A DNA stretch of 64,000 bases. Origin: Theropithecus gelada (Eukaryota > Chordata > Mammalia > Primates > Cercopithecidae). The translations under genes were made by a program, and so were the position numbers. The notes below the pieces were generated by a model that made no database searches, was not told the origin of the DNA, and saw only the letters and a program-made list of their open reading frames with translations. Of this stretch, positions 21,969-32,260 are shown piece by piece (the first letter of the stretch is position 1; each line of letters starts with the position of its first letter). Where the stretch lies: positions 62,348,125 through 62,412,124 of the forward strand of contig NC_037686.1 in assembly GCF_003255815.1 (NCBI RefSeq), read 5' to 3'.

Positions 21969-23684
21969 TAAATGTAAACTTACTATAAAATTTTACATAT
22001 TTTTTGTCTTTGAAAAATTTTTCAAAAACGAAAGCTGCATGAGATCATAAGGGAGAATCTCTAACTTATTCAGTGATCAGTTAACGATGTGTGTGATGTA
22101 ATCTGAAAAATCTCAAAGACTCAAGGGAAAAAAAAAGAAGGAAAAGTGAGAGGGAGGGAGGGAGGGAGGAAAGGAAGGAAGGAAAAAAGAAAGGAAAGAA
22201 GGAAAGAAGGCCACTTCTTCTGTGTCTGTAATGAAATATTCTTTCCTGGTGAATAATCCAAGTTACTTTTATATTGATACTGGGAGAAATAGTAACTTTC
22301 TTTCATTTTTTTTTCACTTTTTTTTTTTCTTAAATAGGAAGGAGGAAAGACCGTAAAGGCATTCAGCACTGAGGAAGTAATAAATAAGTAGCAATGTCAA
22401 AGAGATCTGAATGACTCATTTTAACTGTAGTAAAATTTTTGGTAAGGATCAATTCTGTCTGCATAATATGATACAGGCAAAATGTTAGCCACTGCCTTAT
22501 TTAATAATGTTATAAAGAGGAGGATAAGATTAAGAAATGACTGAATGAGTTATGAAAACACACCATATTCTATTACAGCTGCCTAAAGAGAAGAGGTCAT
22601 GTGGCAAACACAGTAATTCCTGGAGTTTCTGACAATTCGTATATAAGATCATAGACCATTTTTAAATGATAAAGATGAATGGAATAAAAAACAAGTGCTT
22701 ACTGTAACACATATAAAAAATTTGACAGTGAACGAAACAAGAATTTATTTTGAATCAGGAATATGAGGTGATTCATTTTGAATTATTTTGAATCAGGAAT
22801 ATAGTCCTATACTATAGGAAGTATAATATATGAAAATATGAGTGACTTTATCTGATTCATTTCATTGTTATCCAAGGAAATACAACTTGCTTTCCTCATC
22901 TATATTTGACTAATTTATATTTGGCTTATAATGTTGCAAAAAATAATAATTTAGCACGTTTTCTATAAAATCATCTAGATATTATCGAATTACAATTTCT
23001 CATCTCTTGTGTAATGAAAAAATAGGTGCTTTTTAGGAAACCTATCCTTTTGTGTGCCACCAGATAGTCACTTACTGTTACCATAATTACCTGAGTTTGT
23101 GTAAATATGTAGTTGCCTATATCATTTATTACTATGAAGTATGCATTAGCTGTTAGTCTTGCTATTTACAATTATTATTATTGTTGTGACATCTGTATTA
23201 GAAGTGACAGACAACACAGTTTCCAAAGGGACTTGAAGGGGTTATGATGGCTCCTGAATTGTATTGTAAATAATAGCATGGAGAGGCAGCTTGCAGTGTT
23301 GAAAAAAGCACTATGCCATGCAATAGGCAATTATTTAATTTTGAAGTTATGTTATTATATTTTCAAATGAAATGTGAATTCCACTGTTTCTTCCTGTGTT
23401 TCTCATTATTAATTCATCATTTATCCTCCTTAGGTGATTATCATGGTTCATGTATCATTCTTTGGCTTATATAATATACATAGCTGACATTATATATGGT
23501 GACAATTTGATATTTCTCATTATAATGGAATTATTTTCCTTGTATACTGTAAAGGAGGGTCCTGTATTTCAGGAAACAAATATTGAATACTTATTTAACA
23601 AATAGAAACATGTCACTGAGCAGATTTTGCCATTAAATTCTGCCACACTTAGAATTTGAAACACTTGGAAGTAGCCCAGTTACC
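21969..23684. other. Gene-free interval with purine tract
   Basis: It holds the GGGA/GGAA tract at 22146-22209 and a direct repeat of ATTTTGAATCAGGAATAT near 22748 and 22784. No genes seen. Confidence 0.4.
22146..22209. repeat. (GGGA)n/(GGAA)n purine tract
   Basis: GAGGGAGGGAGGGAGGGAGG passes into GGAAGGAAGG and GAAAGGAAAGAAGG. All-purine for about 64 bp. No retroelement body is attached on its left. Confidence 0.88.
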
Positions 23685-23790
23685 TTAATTTGATCATTAC
23701 ACGTTATATGCTTGTATCAAAATGTCGTATGTGCCCCATAAATATGTGTAACTATTATGTACCCATATAAATTAAAAATAAAATTCAGTT
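23685..23790 (+). mobile_element. L1 3'-end scrap, plus strand
   Basis: TTTGATCATTACACG, GCTTGTATCAAAATGTCG, GTGCCCCATAAATATGTG, ATTATGTACCCATATAAATT and then AAAAATAAAA is the terminal 100 bp of an L1 3' UTR in sense orientation, complete with tail. Confidence 0.75.
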
Positions 23791-23804
23791 TAGCTCAACG
23801 CAAT

Positions 23805-24785
23805 AAGACACACTATAAATTCAACTACCTATTATACACCAGGTCCTCTGTGAGGTAATTAGCAGTGTCTGTACCCTTGAGGAGCGTATGGCTTGGTATA
23901 CAGATTTCCCACATAATCTGTCAGTTTATCTGTGCTCTATTTTCTGAGATATGAGAAGCAGGGATGTGGCTAGATAAAGAAATAGAAGTTGAAAGATCTT
24001 AAAAATATTTCATATCTCATATGATATACAATCTTATATGATATACAGTCTCATAAGATATATACAATGTAGGGCAATTTTAGGTTGCAAACTTAGATTA
24101 GGTGTGGTAATAGTCATAGATTTGAAAAATTTATTGCGGCTGTATGGAAGATGGACTAGAGCAGAAAGAATTTAGAATATAAAGACAAACTTGAATACTA
24201 CCAGAGAGATACAGCTCTGGATAAAAATGGAGATTTTTAAAAATAAAAGCAAAGGAGGAAATTGTGACACACTTCAGAGTAAGCTGCACCCGGATTTTAT
24301 GACTACTTGGATATTTGGGACAAAGGAGGTGTGCGAGGAATTACATTTTGAAAAGGATATCCTCTCTATCTGATATGCTAGGTCAGGGGAGAGGATGAAG
24401 ATGGTGCTACTGAAGGAACCGCGGGTTTGCTTAGGAAGTGAATGACTTTGATATTGCTGATAGTGACTTCAGAGTAACATAAAGAGGAAGAATGACATGG
24501 AATGGCAAACAGCAACTGTGGGGTAAGCGCCCAAGGAGTCAGAACTAGAAATACAGATTTTTAAATATTTAGTGTGTGCTGAGTACTGATAACTTCTTAA
24601 AATAAGGAGATTTTACCTTATTTATTACTAGTAATTATTAGATTTATACAAGTTTAAATGCTTTTTATTCTCACCCTTCACTTCAATAATACACTATATC
24701 AAATGCATATCATTTTAACTGTGTGTGTTTGCGCTGCAGGATAGGGAAAGGTAATTAAAAAATTCATAGAGATGATAATTATGTT

Positions 24786-24787
<2 letters not shown>
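23805..24787. other. Gene-free interval, L2-like scrap and a 17-bp triplet repeat
   Basis: Around 23810-23910 the words CTATTATACACCAGGTCC and CTTGAGGAGCGTATGGC resemble L2 read on the minus strand. At 24014-24064 a 17-bp unit repeats three times. No gene seen. Confidence 0.4.
24014..24064. repeat. 17-bp tandem repeat, 3 copies
   Basis: ATCTCATATGATATACA, ATCTTATATGATATACA and GTCTCATAAGATATATA lie head to tail with no spacing. The first two differ at one base, the third at more. Confidence 0.85.

Positions 24788-24844
<57 letters not shown>
24788..24844. repeat. (GT)28 microsatellite
   Basis: A pure GT run of 57 bp, the longest perfect dinucleotide run in the window. It lies just upstream of the CpG-rich segment and is likely length-polymorphic. 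Confidence 0.95.
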
Positions 24845-24845
<1 letters not shown>

Positions 24846-24879
24846 TTTTTATTTGAAAACTCGTATAATCTTTAACCTT

Positions 24880-26210
24880 CCCTGGGGGTGAAAGGCGGCC
24901 GCCACCAAAGTGGCGCAGCAGACAGCCCAGGGGAGACTGACGTCATCTACTTGCTCACCATCCGCCGGAAGTCACAAACATCATGGTTCCCTGCGTGCTC
25001 ATCTGGGGCCTGGTGCTGCTCGCCTACTTCCTGCCGGCACAGGCTGCCTTCGCCAGAGTCTGGGTGCTGCTGCCCCCGTGATCCCCTGCGTGGGGATGCC
25101 ATGAACTCGTGGCCGAAAATACAAGAGGGCAGGACACTAGAGGCCAGGACGCCATCAGCGAGGTTGGACAGGAGCCAGAGGCGGGTGGAGCGCGGCAAAG
25201 GCGCCTCCACTGTATCCCGTGCCACTGGCTACTGCAGCTGCGCCTTTAAGGACTGTTGGTGCGGACCCTTCCCCAGGAAGGCATCAGAGTCTGGGCCGCT
25301 CGCTCGGGTGCTCTTCAGCGTGGGCTCCAACCTTATCTCATCAGGGCCTACTTGAACCAAGTGCCCGATCTTCCTTACCCGCTGGGTATCCAGCCTTAGC
25401 GCGCACCAACTACAACTTCAACTTTCCACCCATCTCCACGGGGAAATTGATTTTGAAAAAACAGGCCACTGCCACCACAGCATTATGATCTTTTCCCTCT
25501 GCTGACCAATCTGTATTTTGTGAATTTCACAAGAGGAATGGTGTGTACCCATTCTTTGGCGTGTGCCAGTCTGGCCCCAGTCCAGGGGTCAGCAAGCAGG
25601 AAAACGGTTTAAGCAGGCTCTGAGGTGTTAGTCTTCCAGAAAGCAATGACTGCTCTTTGTTCACCCTTGCTGACCTCCCCGCTTTTCTCAGGCCCTGCCC
25701 CACGTAACTCTGGAAGCTAGGAGCTTCTGAGCTATCTTTGTTCATCTCATAGCCAAACAAGAGACCCTTTGCAGGACTTGGATATAGGGATGCTGGAGCC
25801 AGGAAACTCTCTCCTTTTCTGGCCTGGCCCTGCTGGAGTGGGTGAGAACCAAACACCTTCAGTGCCGGTGGCCCTCAGGCCCACCTGTTCAGAGCTGAGG
25901 ATGCCCTGGCCCTCCCTCTGTCATTTATTCTAGGACTTATTGGTCCAGCACTGCCCATCTCACCCCCATGAGACTCACTCATTGCGGATCCCACCCCACC
26001 CAGCCCCTTTCTTCCCCACCTTGGAGACTCCCTCTGCCTAGTATCCAAGACTGTGAGAGAAGGCAATAACATGGGGCCTGAATGGTGTGTGTGGGTGGGG
26101 AGGAGGGGGAAATATGTATATAACCGTCTTCAGAAAGTTGTGTGGAAAAGATGCTGGTAAACGAGCAGAGAACAAAGCATAAGAAATTTTCATTAAACAT
26201 GTGGTTGTTG
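24880..26210 (+). pseudogene. CpG-rich segment, possible processed retrocopy, gene not recognised
   Basis: GC and CpG content rise abruptly at about 24,890 and stay high to about 25,430, then decline through a gene-like 3' UTR-style stretch to an ATTAAA signal at about 26,195. A frame from ATG at 24983 encodes a hydrophobic, signal-peptide-like start (MVPCVLIWGLVLLAYFLPAQ) but stops after 32 codons. Another frame (24888-25355, 155 aa) shows no family I recognise. I see no splice-site pattern inside, which would fit an mRNA copied back into DNA, but no poly-A tail or target duplication is clear. Alternatives are a decayed first exon with its CpG island, or a GC-rich repeat I do not know. The source gene is unidentified. 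Confidence 0.4.
24938..24972 (+). promoter_or_regulatory. CRE and ETS consensus motifs in CpG-rich DNA
   Basis: TGACGTCA (24938-24945) is the perfect cAMP-response element bound by CREB/ATF. CCGGAAGT (24965-24972) is the ETS/GABPA core. They lie 20 bp apart, just upstream of the ATG at 24983, with further CpGs around. This combination is typical of housekeeping CpG-island promoters. Binding is inferred from motif alone. Confidence 0.5.
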
Positions 26211-26214
26211 ACTT

Positions 26215-27115
26215 TGAGTTAGGTGCTGGAGATAAAGCAGTCAGGTCCTGTTAAAGTTTTTGTTTTAGAGGAGGGGGCTCAGAGTAAATACTTAACAGTA
26301 AACAAAAAATAGATGAAGATAAATGCTGTAGAAGGATTTTTTAAAGTGTGATGCAGCCGGGCGCGATGACTTGTGCCTGTAATCCCAGCACTTTGGGAGG
26401 CCGAGGCGGGTGGATCACCTGAGGTCGGGAGTTGGGGACCAGCCTGACCAATATAGAGAAACCCCGACTTTACTACAAATACAAAATTAGCCGGGTGTGG
26501 TGGTGCATGCCTGTAATTCCAGCTACTGGGGAGGCTGAGGTGGGAGAATCGCTTGAACCTGGGAGGCAGAGGTTGCGGTGAGCTGGGATCGCACCATTGC
26601 ACTCTAGCCTGGGCAACAAAAGCAAAACTCCATCTCAAAAAAAAAAAAAAAGAAAAAAAAAGTGTGATTTCGGAGATGAAGGGCGACTCTTGTCTGAGGA
26701 GGCCGCCTGCTGGCTCCAGACGGTGAGCCACCGGTGGATCAGGGAAGTGATTTCGGAAGTTAGGGAGACATTTGGTGCACTTGAGGAACAAAAATGAAGT
26801 GAATATGGTGGGTAGAATTGAATAACATGTTTGGAAAGGTCAGTGGGAGAGTTGACTGAGTAGGGCTTTGTAAGCCGTGGCACGCTGCTTGGATTTTATC
26901 TGCAGTTCTCTGAGAAGACCCTGGACAGTATTAAGCAGGGATTTGTCCATCTCTGATTTATGAGGTTTTTTTTTTTTTTTTTCCTTTAGAGAACAATCTG
27001 GCTGCTGTGTTACAAGTAGGTGGGGGGTGGGGGTTGCAGGGAGAAGAGAGAAGAGGATCAGGGAGACCATTTAAGATGCTCTGGTGATATTACAGCTGAA
27101 AGAGATGTCTAATCA
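26215..27115 (-). mobile_element. Degraded L2, minus strand, split by an Alu
   Basis: GTGCTGGAGATAAAGCAGTC and AGATAAATGCTGTAGAAGG before the Alu, then AGGGCTTTGTAAGCCGTGG, CTTGGATTTTATCTGCAG, TAAGCAGGGATTTGTCC and GAACAATCTGGCTGCTGTG after it, follow the L2 consensus in antisense order. A poly-T expansion sits at 26966-26982. Confidence 0.65.
26355..26658 (+). mobile_element. AluS, full length, plus strand
   Basis: Runs from GCCGGGCGCGATGACTTG to an A-rich tail with an internal G. A perfect 10-bp duplication AAAGTGTGAT is present at 26343-26352 and 26659-26668. It inserted into the L2 relic. Confidence 0.95.
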
Positions 27116-27399
27116 ATAAATATCGAATGAGCGAGTGAGTGAATTGCCATTTGCTTCAGGAAAACTGTCGCTTGCTCTGTTCAAATAGAGAATTGTTCTT
27201 GGCTGAGCCTGAAATATAGAGAAACTTTCAAATCACCTGATACAGTTTGCCTCTGCTCTCAGTAATGAATTCTGTTTTGCCCTATTTTTTATTTCAAGTT
27301 TCAAGCAATCTGGTTTCTTATCCCCTAGCACAGTTACTTACTTTACAGTATTGGTTATGGAGTAATTATAAGTAGTATTATTACTGTTCTAGTTTACAT

Positions 27400-27545
27400 T
27401 TATCTCCTCAGCAGGGACTGTAATCAGTGCTTTACATGCGTTATCTCAGATGATTTTCCCAAGCAACCCTTTAGTTAGGTAATATAAATATTCCCATTTT
27501 ACTTATGAGAAAACTGAGACATAACCTCACCTAGGAAATAGTTCT
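27400..27545 (-). mobile_element. MIR relic, minus strand
   Basis: AGTGCTTTACATGCGTTATC, AACCCTTTAGTTAGGTAAT, TCCCATTTTACTTATGAG and AAACTGAGACATAACC reproduce the antisense MIR order (tail, core, GAGGAAACTGAGGC-type word). Confidence 0.8.
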
Positions 27546-28048
27546 TCCAGTTCTTATTTAGGAAAAGCCAGAAAACTGCTTAAAATACCTGTTTCACTTG
27601 AGATTAAAGAGGTATAATAAAAACAGGTGGGCCTACCAACGTATTTCAGGCCAGATTCTGAGTGTGAGCGCTGGGCCAGGTAAGGTTACTGCGCACACAA
27701 TGAGGTTCCCTTCTTCCTTGCACTGTACCAGTCTCCCGAGTGTCTTTATAAGGAGAATTTCCCCAGGGACCTGCAGACCTTGAAAGAAAAGGCGGCGCAT
27801 CATATTGTTGGCTTAGGGTCTCAGATTTCTGTGCTAAGTCAACTACCTGGGCTCTCCTAGATTGCATGTGCCTTGGAGTTGTTATCTGTTCATTGTTGCA
27901 ATAGTTAGAAGGTGGCTTCGTCCTCCTCCCAGGTCTCTGGGCTGCTCATCCCTAGTGCTCACTGACACCTACAAGAAAGGAAGTTCTCCAACTATTTCTA
28001 GATCTTTTTCTTTGCCTTTCTTCCCAATCCCTCATCAGGAGAATTGAA

Positions 28049-28133
28049 AACACACACACATACACGCAAGCACACACAGACATGCATACATACTTATAAA
28101 CATATATACATACGCATAGACACACACACACGT
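28049..28133. repeat. (CA)n/(CATA)n tract
   Basis: ACACACACACATACACGC, then CATACATAC and ATATACATACGCATAG, then ACACACACACACG. Interrupted, about 85 bp. Confidence 0.85.
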
Positions 28134-28558
28134 AGGATCTCATTATTTCTTTAAAGAAACATTTATTCTTCTTTTCATTTGTCCTCAGTCACAAAGTCTG
28201 GTCTAGAGGCAGGTAAGTTATTCAATTCAAAAACTTCTTTATAAGAAACAAAGAATTTCAAACATAGGTCATTCATATCATGTTGTTGTATGTTCTGATT
28301 TTATCCGTGGTGAAAAATCTCATACTATTTGAAACCTCTTCAAAGACAGTTGCTGGCATTTGCTTCCCTTGTTTCACAGCAGTGCTAGTATGTAAGTTAG
28401 AGAGAAAAACATATTTTATGTTTAGCTCATATGGTAAAATAAAAATGTTACAAGTATCAACTTGGGAAAAAAATGAATATTTTTTATTTTATGAAACTAA
28501 TATAACCCTGCTTTCCAAAGATGAGAGAGAAGTTGATACTTGCTGTTTCATTATAAAT

Positions 28559-28691
28559 AGGCTGGCCAAGTAAAATGTAGGAATACTGTTAAATTTGAAT
28601 TTCAGGTAAACAATGAATACTTTTTGAAAATATAGAAAAATACAAATAAAATTTATTTGTACTTTTATTTGTTAAATATGGCAACCCTGAT
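28559..28691. mobile_element. Possible palindromic MITE relic (MER53-like)
   Basis: The left part GTTAAATTTGAATTTCAGG followed by TAAACAATGAATAC, and the right end TTTATTTGTTAAATATGGC then AACCCTG, resemble the two halves of a small palindromic DNA element whose ends read CAGGGTTGCC. The centre and left terminus are poorly preserved and the family name is tentative. Confidence 0.4.
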
Positions 28692-29487
28692 TTTTAAACA
28701 ATTTTAAGTGAATATTTAAATATTAAAAAGATGTTAAAAGGCCCCATCAATTTATAAAATCACAATGGTGACATCATGTTCCCTTGTATTCCCCCAGTAG
28801 TTAGAGTGGTCCCTGTTAACTCAGACTCACCTGATTTCTTGCAGCCATTGAAGATCCCTACATATCAGCTGTATTTTCTATCTGGAGTCTGTCTTGCACC
28901 CAGCACTGTCAGTCTATGCCCTGGGGACAACTAGACCCTCACCATAGTGGCTTGCTGGCAGACCAATCCCATGTCCTTGCTAGGTCATATGCAGGGATTT
29001 TTGAATCCCTTCCATGTTACAATATTGCTGAGGGAAAGAGACTCAAGACCACTATTTCATGTTCTTTCCCAACCAAATAATCTATGTAATGATTTTAAGT
29101 GGCTTTGACCACATGTCTTGCTATGGAATCCACTGGAGGGAAACTGTCTCCTACGATTACAAATAGAAGCAGGATACGTTCCTTCTGTGCTGTCCCTCTT
29201 GCTTTTAGCTTCCTATCCACCCTATCTGGGTTTTTCTTTCACAGCCCTACTGGAGGTGCACACGTTTCCCCCATGCACACAGGCTTTTAAGACTCAGTGA
29301 AAATTCAAGAAAGTCAGCTTTCAGACACCATCACACCTTTCTTTCCTTCTGTTGAAGCCAAAAATCATGGAAAGAAGCTTTATTAAAGTAGAATTTTTAG
29401 GAAATGAAAATACATTGCAAAATATTTTTAAATCCCTCATAGTTTAATATAGATTTTATTCTATGTGTGTCCTTGGTGAAGAGGGCT

Positions 29488-29640
29488 TCATTCCTTCTTT
29501 CCTCCATCTCCCCTTCTCTCACACTCTGCTTTTTGCTCTTTCTTCTTTCCTCTCCTTTCTTCTCCCTTTTTCTCCATCCCCCTCTTCCATTCTTCCTTTC
29601 TCTCTTTCATTTTCCTTTTTTGCTTTCCTTCTTGAAATCA
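29488..29640. repeat. Polypyrimidine (C/T) tract on + strand
   Basis: About 150 bp almost entirely C and T (for example CTTTCTTCTTTCCTCTCC and TTTCTCCATCCCCCTCTTCC) with only a few purines. Both phenylalanine/serine-rich ORFs here reflect this composition. Confidence 0.85.
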
Positions 29641-31203
29641 TGTGTGAACAATTATAAAAGCATCATGCCCCCTTAAATATTGGAGAAGCAGAAAAGCTTT
29701 GAAAGATTGAATGACCCTGATGCTGAATTTTTCAGTTACAAGGCAACTCTCGCCTGCTTTATTCTAATATCAATAAGAATTGTTCATTTGAGACTCATCA
29801 GAAAATGTGCTTAGATCTTTAAAATAAAAATTTTATCTGTAAGCAATTTGCATTTGACTTTTGATATGGTTTGTACATGGCTTAATGTATTCCAAAGGAC
29901 CATTCACTGGAAAATGTGTTGAAACTTCTTATAATGCCATTTTTCGATTTTGAACCAACTTACATACCACTCCCTGGGGAACCGCCAGTGCCTTCTTTGG
30001 CAAGAAAATCTTTGGCCATAGGAAAACTAAAATAGTTCAAAAGTTTTCCCAATGCCAAATTTAACAGTCAGTATATTCAGAGCTGGAATAATTCTTGTCA
30101 AAACAAAAATGAATTGAGTTTTGTAATTCTTGTTAACAAATGGAAATAGCCCCTTTAGAAGTCCTACAGCCTGTGATTTTAATTATCTGTAGCAAAAAAT
30201 TGCAGTAAATTAAACAATGTAACAGAATGTAATGTTTTAACAACAATGTATCCATTGTAGATACTTAAAAATCATTCATTTTAAAAGTTTATGTTTTTAT
30301 ATCACAAAAAATATAAAACCTGAACCAAACAATTATTTCACTTCCGAGTTCCAGAAGGGTACATTTTGCATTGACTTTAACATATCAAGAAAAAAACTCA
30401 CTAAATCACTCCTGAAGGGATGATGTAGCTAATAAATACCAGTTATATATTTTAGGAATTTAATCAACTTTAGCACAACAGAATAAGCATTTGTATAACA
30501 TATTCCACCATACTGGAAAAAAGAAAATGTGGTTAAGTAGAGAAGAATATTGGAATCTTACTTTCACAGAGTAAAATTGGAAAAACAAAAGTGTTGATCT
30601 TATCAGGAATAAGTAGTTTCCAAGGGCATGCAGTAACACTGAACATTAGGATTGGATCCAGTGGAAATGCACTAATATTAATTACAAATTCCCACTTAGT
30701 ATTTAGAAATGTTCCCATAATGAGACTGCAAAAAATCAAGTAATTTGACATTAGGAGTATGAAACAAAAAATCGGAAAGAAAAATATCACAGAATTGGCA
30801 AATAGTTTAACCTTTGCAGAGAGAAATTCAGCATTTTCTGTGCTGCCAACCATTGCTGAACATACTTTCCTATGTGAACCCTCATTTAGATGGCCCTGCC
30901 TTTACCTCGAATTGTGTTCCTGGAAATAAGAAAGCTCTATTTTTCCTGCCATCATCCCAAGCTATGTATCTTGAAAACTCATTGTTCCCTTTCTATCTTG
31001 TTCATACATATCTTGAAAAGTCATTGTTCACTTTAGATATATCAGCTCTTCTAGTAAATAGGCAATAACTATTCCTACTTGCTTTCACTAGAAAAAAAAA
31101 TTTCATTCTATTAGACACAACTTTCCAGTTTTACTAAACACACGTTAAACAATATGAGCTACTTATCATAGCTATCTAACTTTTTCTATTATTTTTACTG
31201 TTT

Positions 31204-31492
31204 TAACTTTTATTTTTGATTTAAGGGTACATGTGTAAGTCTGTTTCCTGGGTGTACTGTGTGATGCTGAAGTTTGGAGTCTGATTGATTGCGTCACCCT
31301 GGCAGTAAGCATAGGACCCAATCAGTTTTCAACCCTTGCCGCTCTCCTTCCTACCCCTTCTCAACTCCAGTAGTCCCCAGTGTCTACTGTTGCCATCTTT
31401 ATATCCATGAGGCCTAGGGGTGGTGGAGGTTCCACTTATTTACAAATGAGAACATGGGGTATTTGGTTTTCCGTTTCTGCGTTAATTCACTT
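31204..31492 (-). mobile_element. L1 3' end, minus strand
   Basis: TTTATTTTTGATTTAAGGG, GTACATGTGTAAGTCTG, AGTAAGCATAGGACCC, CAGTGTCTACTGTTGCC and AATGAGAACATGGGGTATT are antisense L1 3' UTR and ORF2 end. About 290 bp, 5'-truncated, older than L1PA. Confidence 0.85.
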
Positions 31493-31689
31493 GCTGCCCA
31501 ACATTTTAAATGAAAGTCTTCACAGGCAGTTTTTTTGTGAGTTTATCATATATTATTTTTCCCTAGGATGTAAGAATGGGTTTTGTTTTCTGGATATACC
31601 AATATATGTGATTTTTTTCTACATGAAGAATATACATAAGAGTAAAACATTTTCTAGGTATTCTAAACCCTTTGTCTAGTATTGAATGT

Positions 31690-32260
31690 AAGTGCCTGAG
31701 AACTCAGGAATTTGGTTTTTGTTTTCTCAAGAGCGGAAGAGAAATCAGAGGGATTCTTGGAAGGCATGCATAATCGTCACTTCATCCGCCAGGGTTCCCG
31801 GAGGAAATAGAAGGTGTTCTCAGAAGGACGGAGTAGAGAAGCCTTACTCTGGACAAGGCAGTTAATAGACAGGTTAGGGCAACCAGAAAGAGGAGAAAGC
31901 GGGAGGTGACCTCTGCCACCTCCAGGCCTACAGGAGGATAGAAGGGATTGGTGACCGTCATTGGAGTTGACCTTGAGAAAGGGGCCACCCATCAGGAATC
32001 GGGCTTGAGGAGAAGAGGTAGCAGGGAGCAGGTAGCAGGGCCGACTACGGCCTGCAGAGAGGGAGTGAGGGAATAAGCAGCGCTCCCTCCTTGCTTCCTC
32101 CCATCTCTTGCTGGCACATTTCTTTGTCAGAACCCAATTGGAAGCATGGAACGTTCTCCAGCAATCCATGAAGACCGGCCTCCAGGACAGAGAACAATGA
32201 GAGTGAAGGAATCTAAAGGGACCAGTGGAACTTGTAGTTCCCATGGTTATGTACACAGTA
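31690..32260. other. Unassigned GC-richer block with a 159-aa minus-strand frame
   Basis: This block is clearly richer in G and C than its surroundings and is purine-rich on the plus strand (AAAGAGGAGAAAGCGGGAGG, AGAAGAGGTAGCAGGGAGC). A minus-strand frame at 32256-31777 stays open for 159 codons but has arbitrary, proline- and serine-rich composition. I see no domain, signal peptide or catalytic motif. It may be a retroviral LTR or other repeat I do not recognise. The edges are only approximate. Confidence 0.35.

Larger units (their letters stand above)
27546..31203. other. Gene-free interval with simple repeats and a palindromic relic
   Basis: It holds a CA/CATA tract (28049-28133), a possible palindromic MITE (28559-28691) and a polypyrimidine tract (29488-29640). 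ORFs up to 106 aa occur but have low-complexity or arbitrary composition and no family resemblance. Confidence 0.4.

Noticed and set aside
24888..25355. 155-aa plus-strand ORF as a real protein-coding gene
   Set aside because: It overlaps a different frame with a more leader-like start. Composition follows GC content, no domain is visible, and adjacent frames are open over similar lengths. I kept it only as part of an unidentified CpG-rich segment.
26279..26791. 170-aa minus-strand ORF
   Set aside because: It is dominated by antisense Alu translation (the usual VAQARVQWCDPSS-type text) plus flanking L2.
31777..32256. 159-aa frame as a confident coding sequence
   Set aside because: Length alone is not enough in GC-richer DNA. 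No motif, and the other strand is also free of obvious structure. It is listed as an unassigned block instead.
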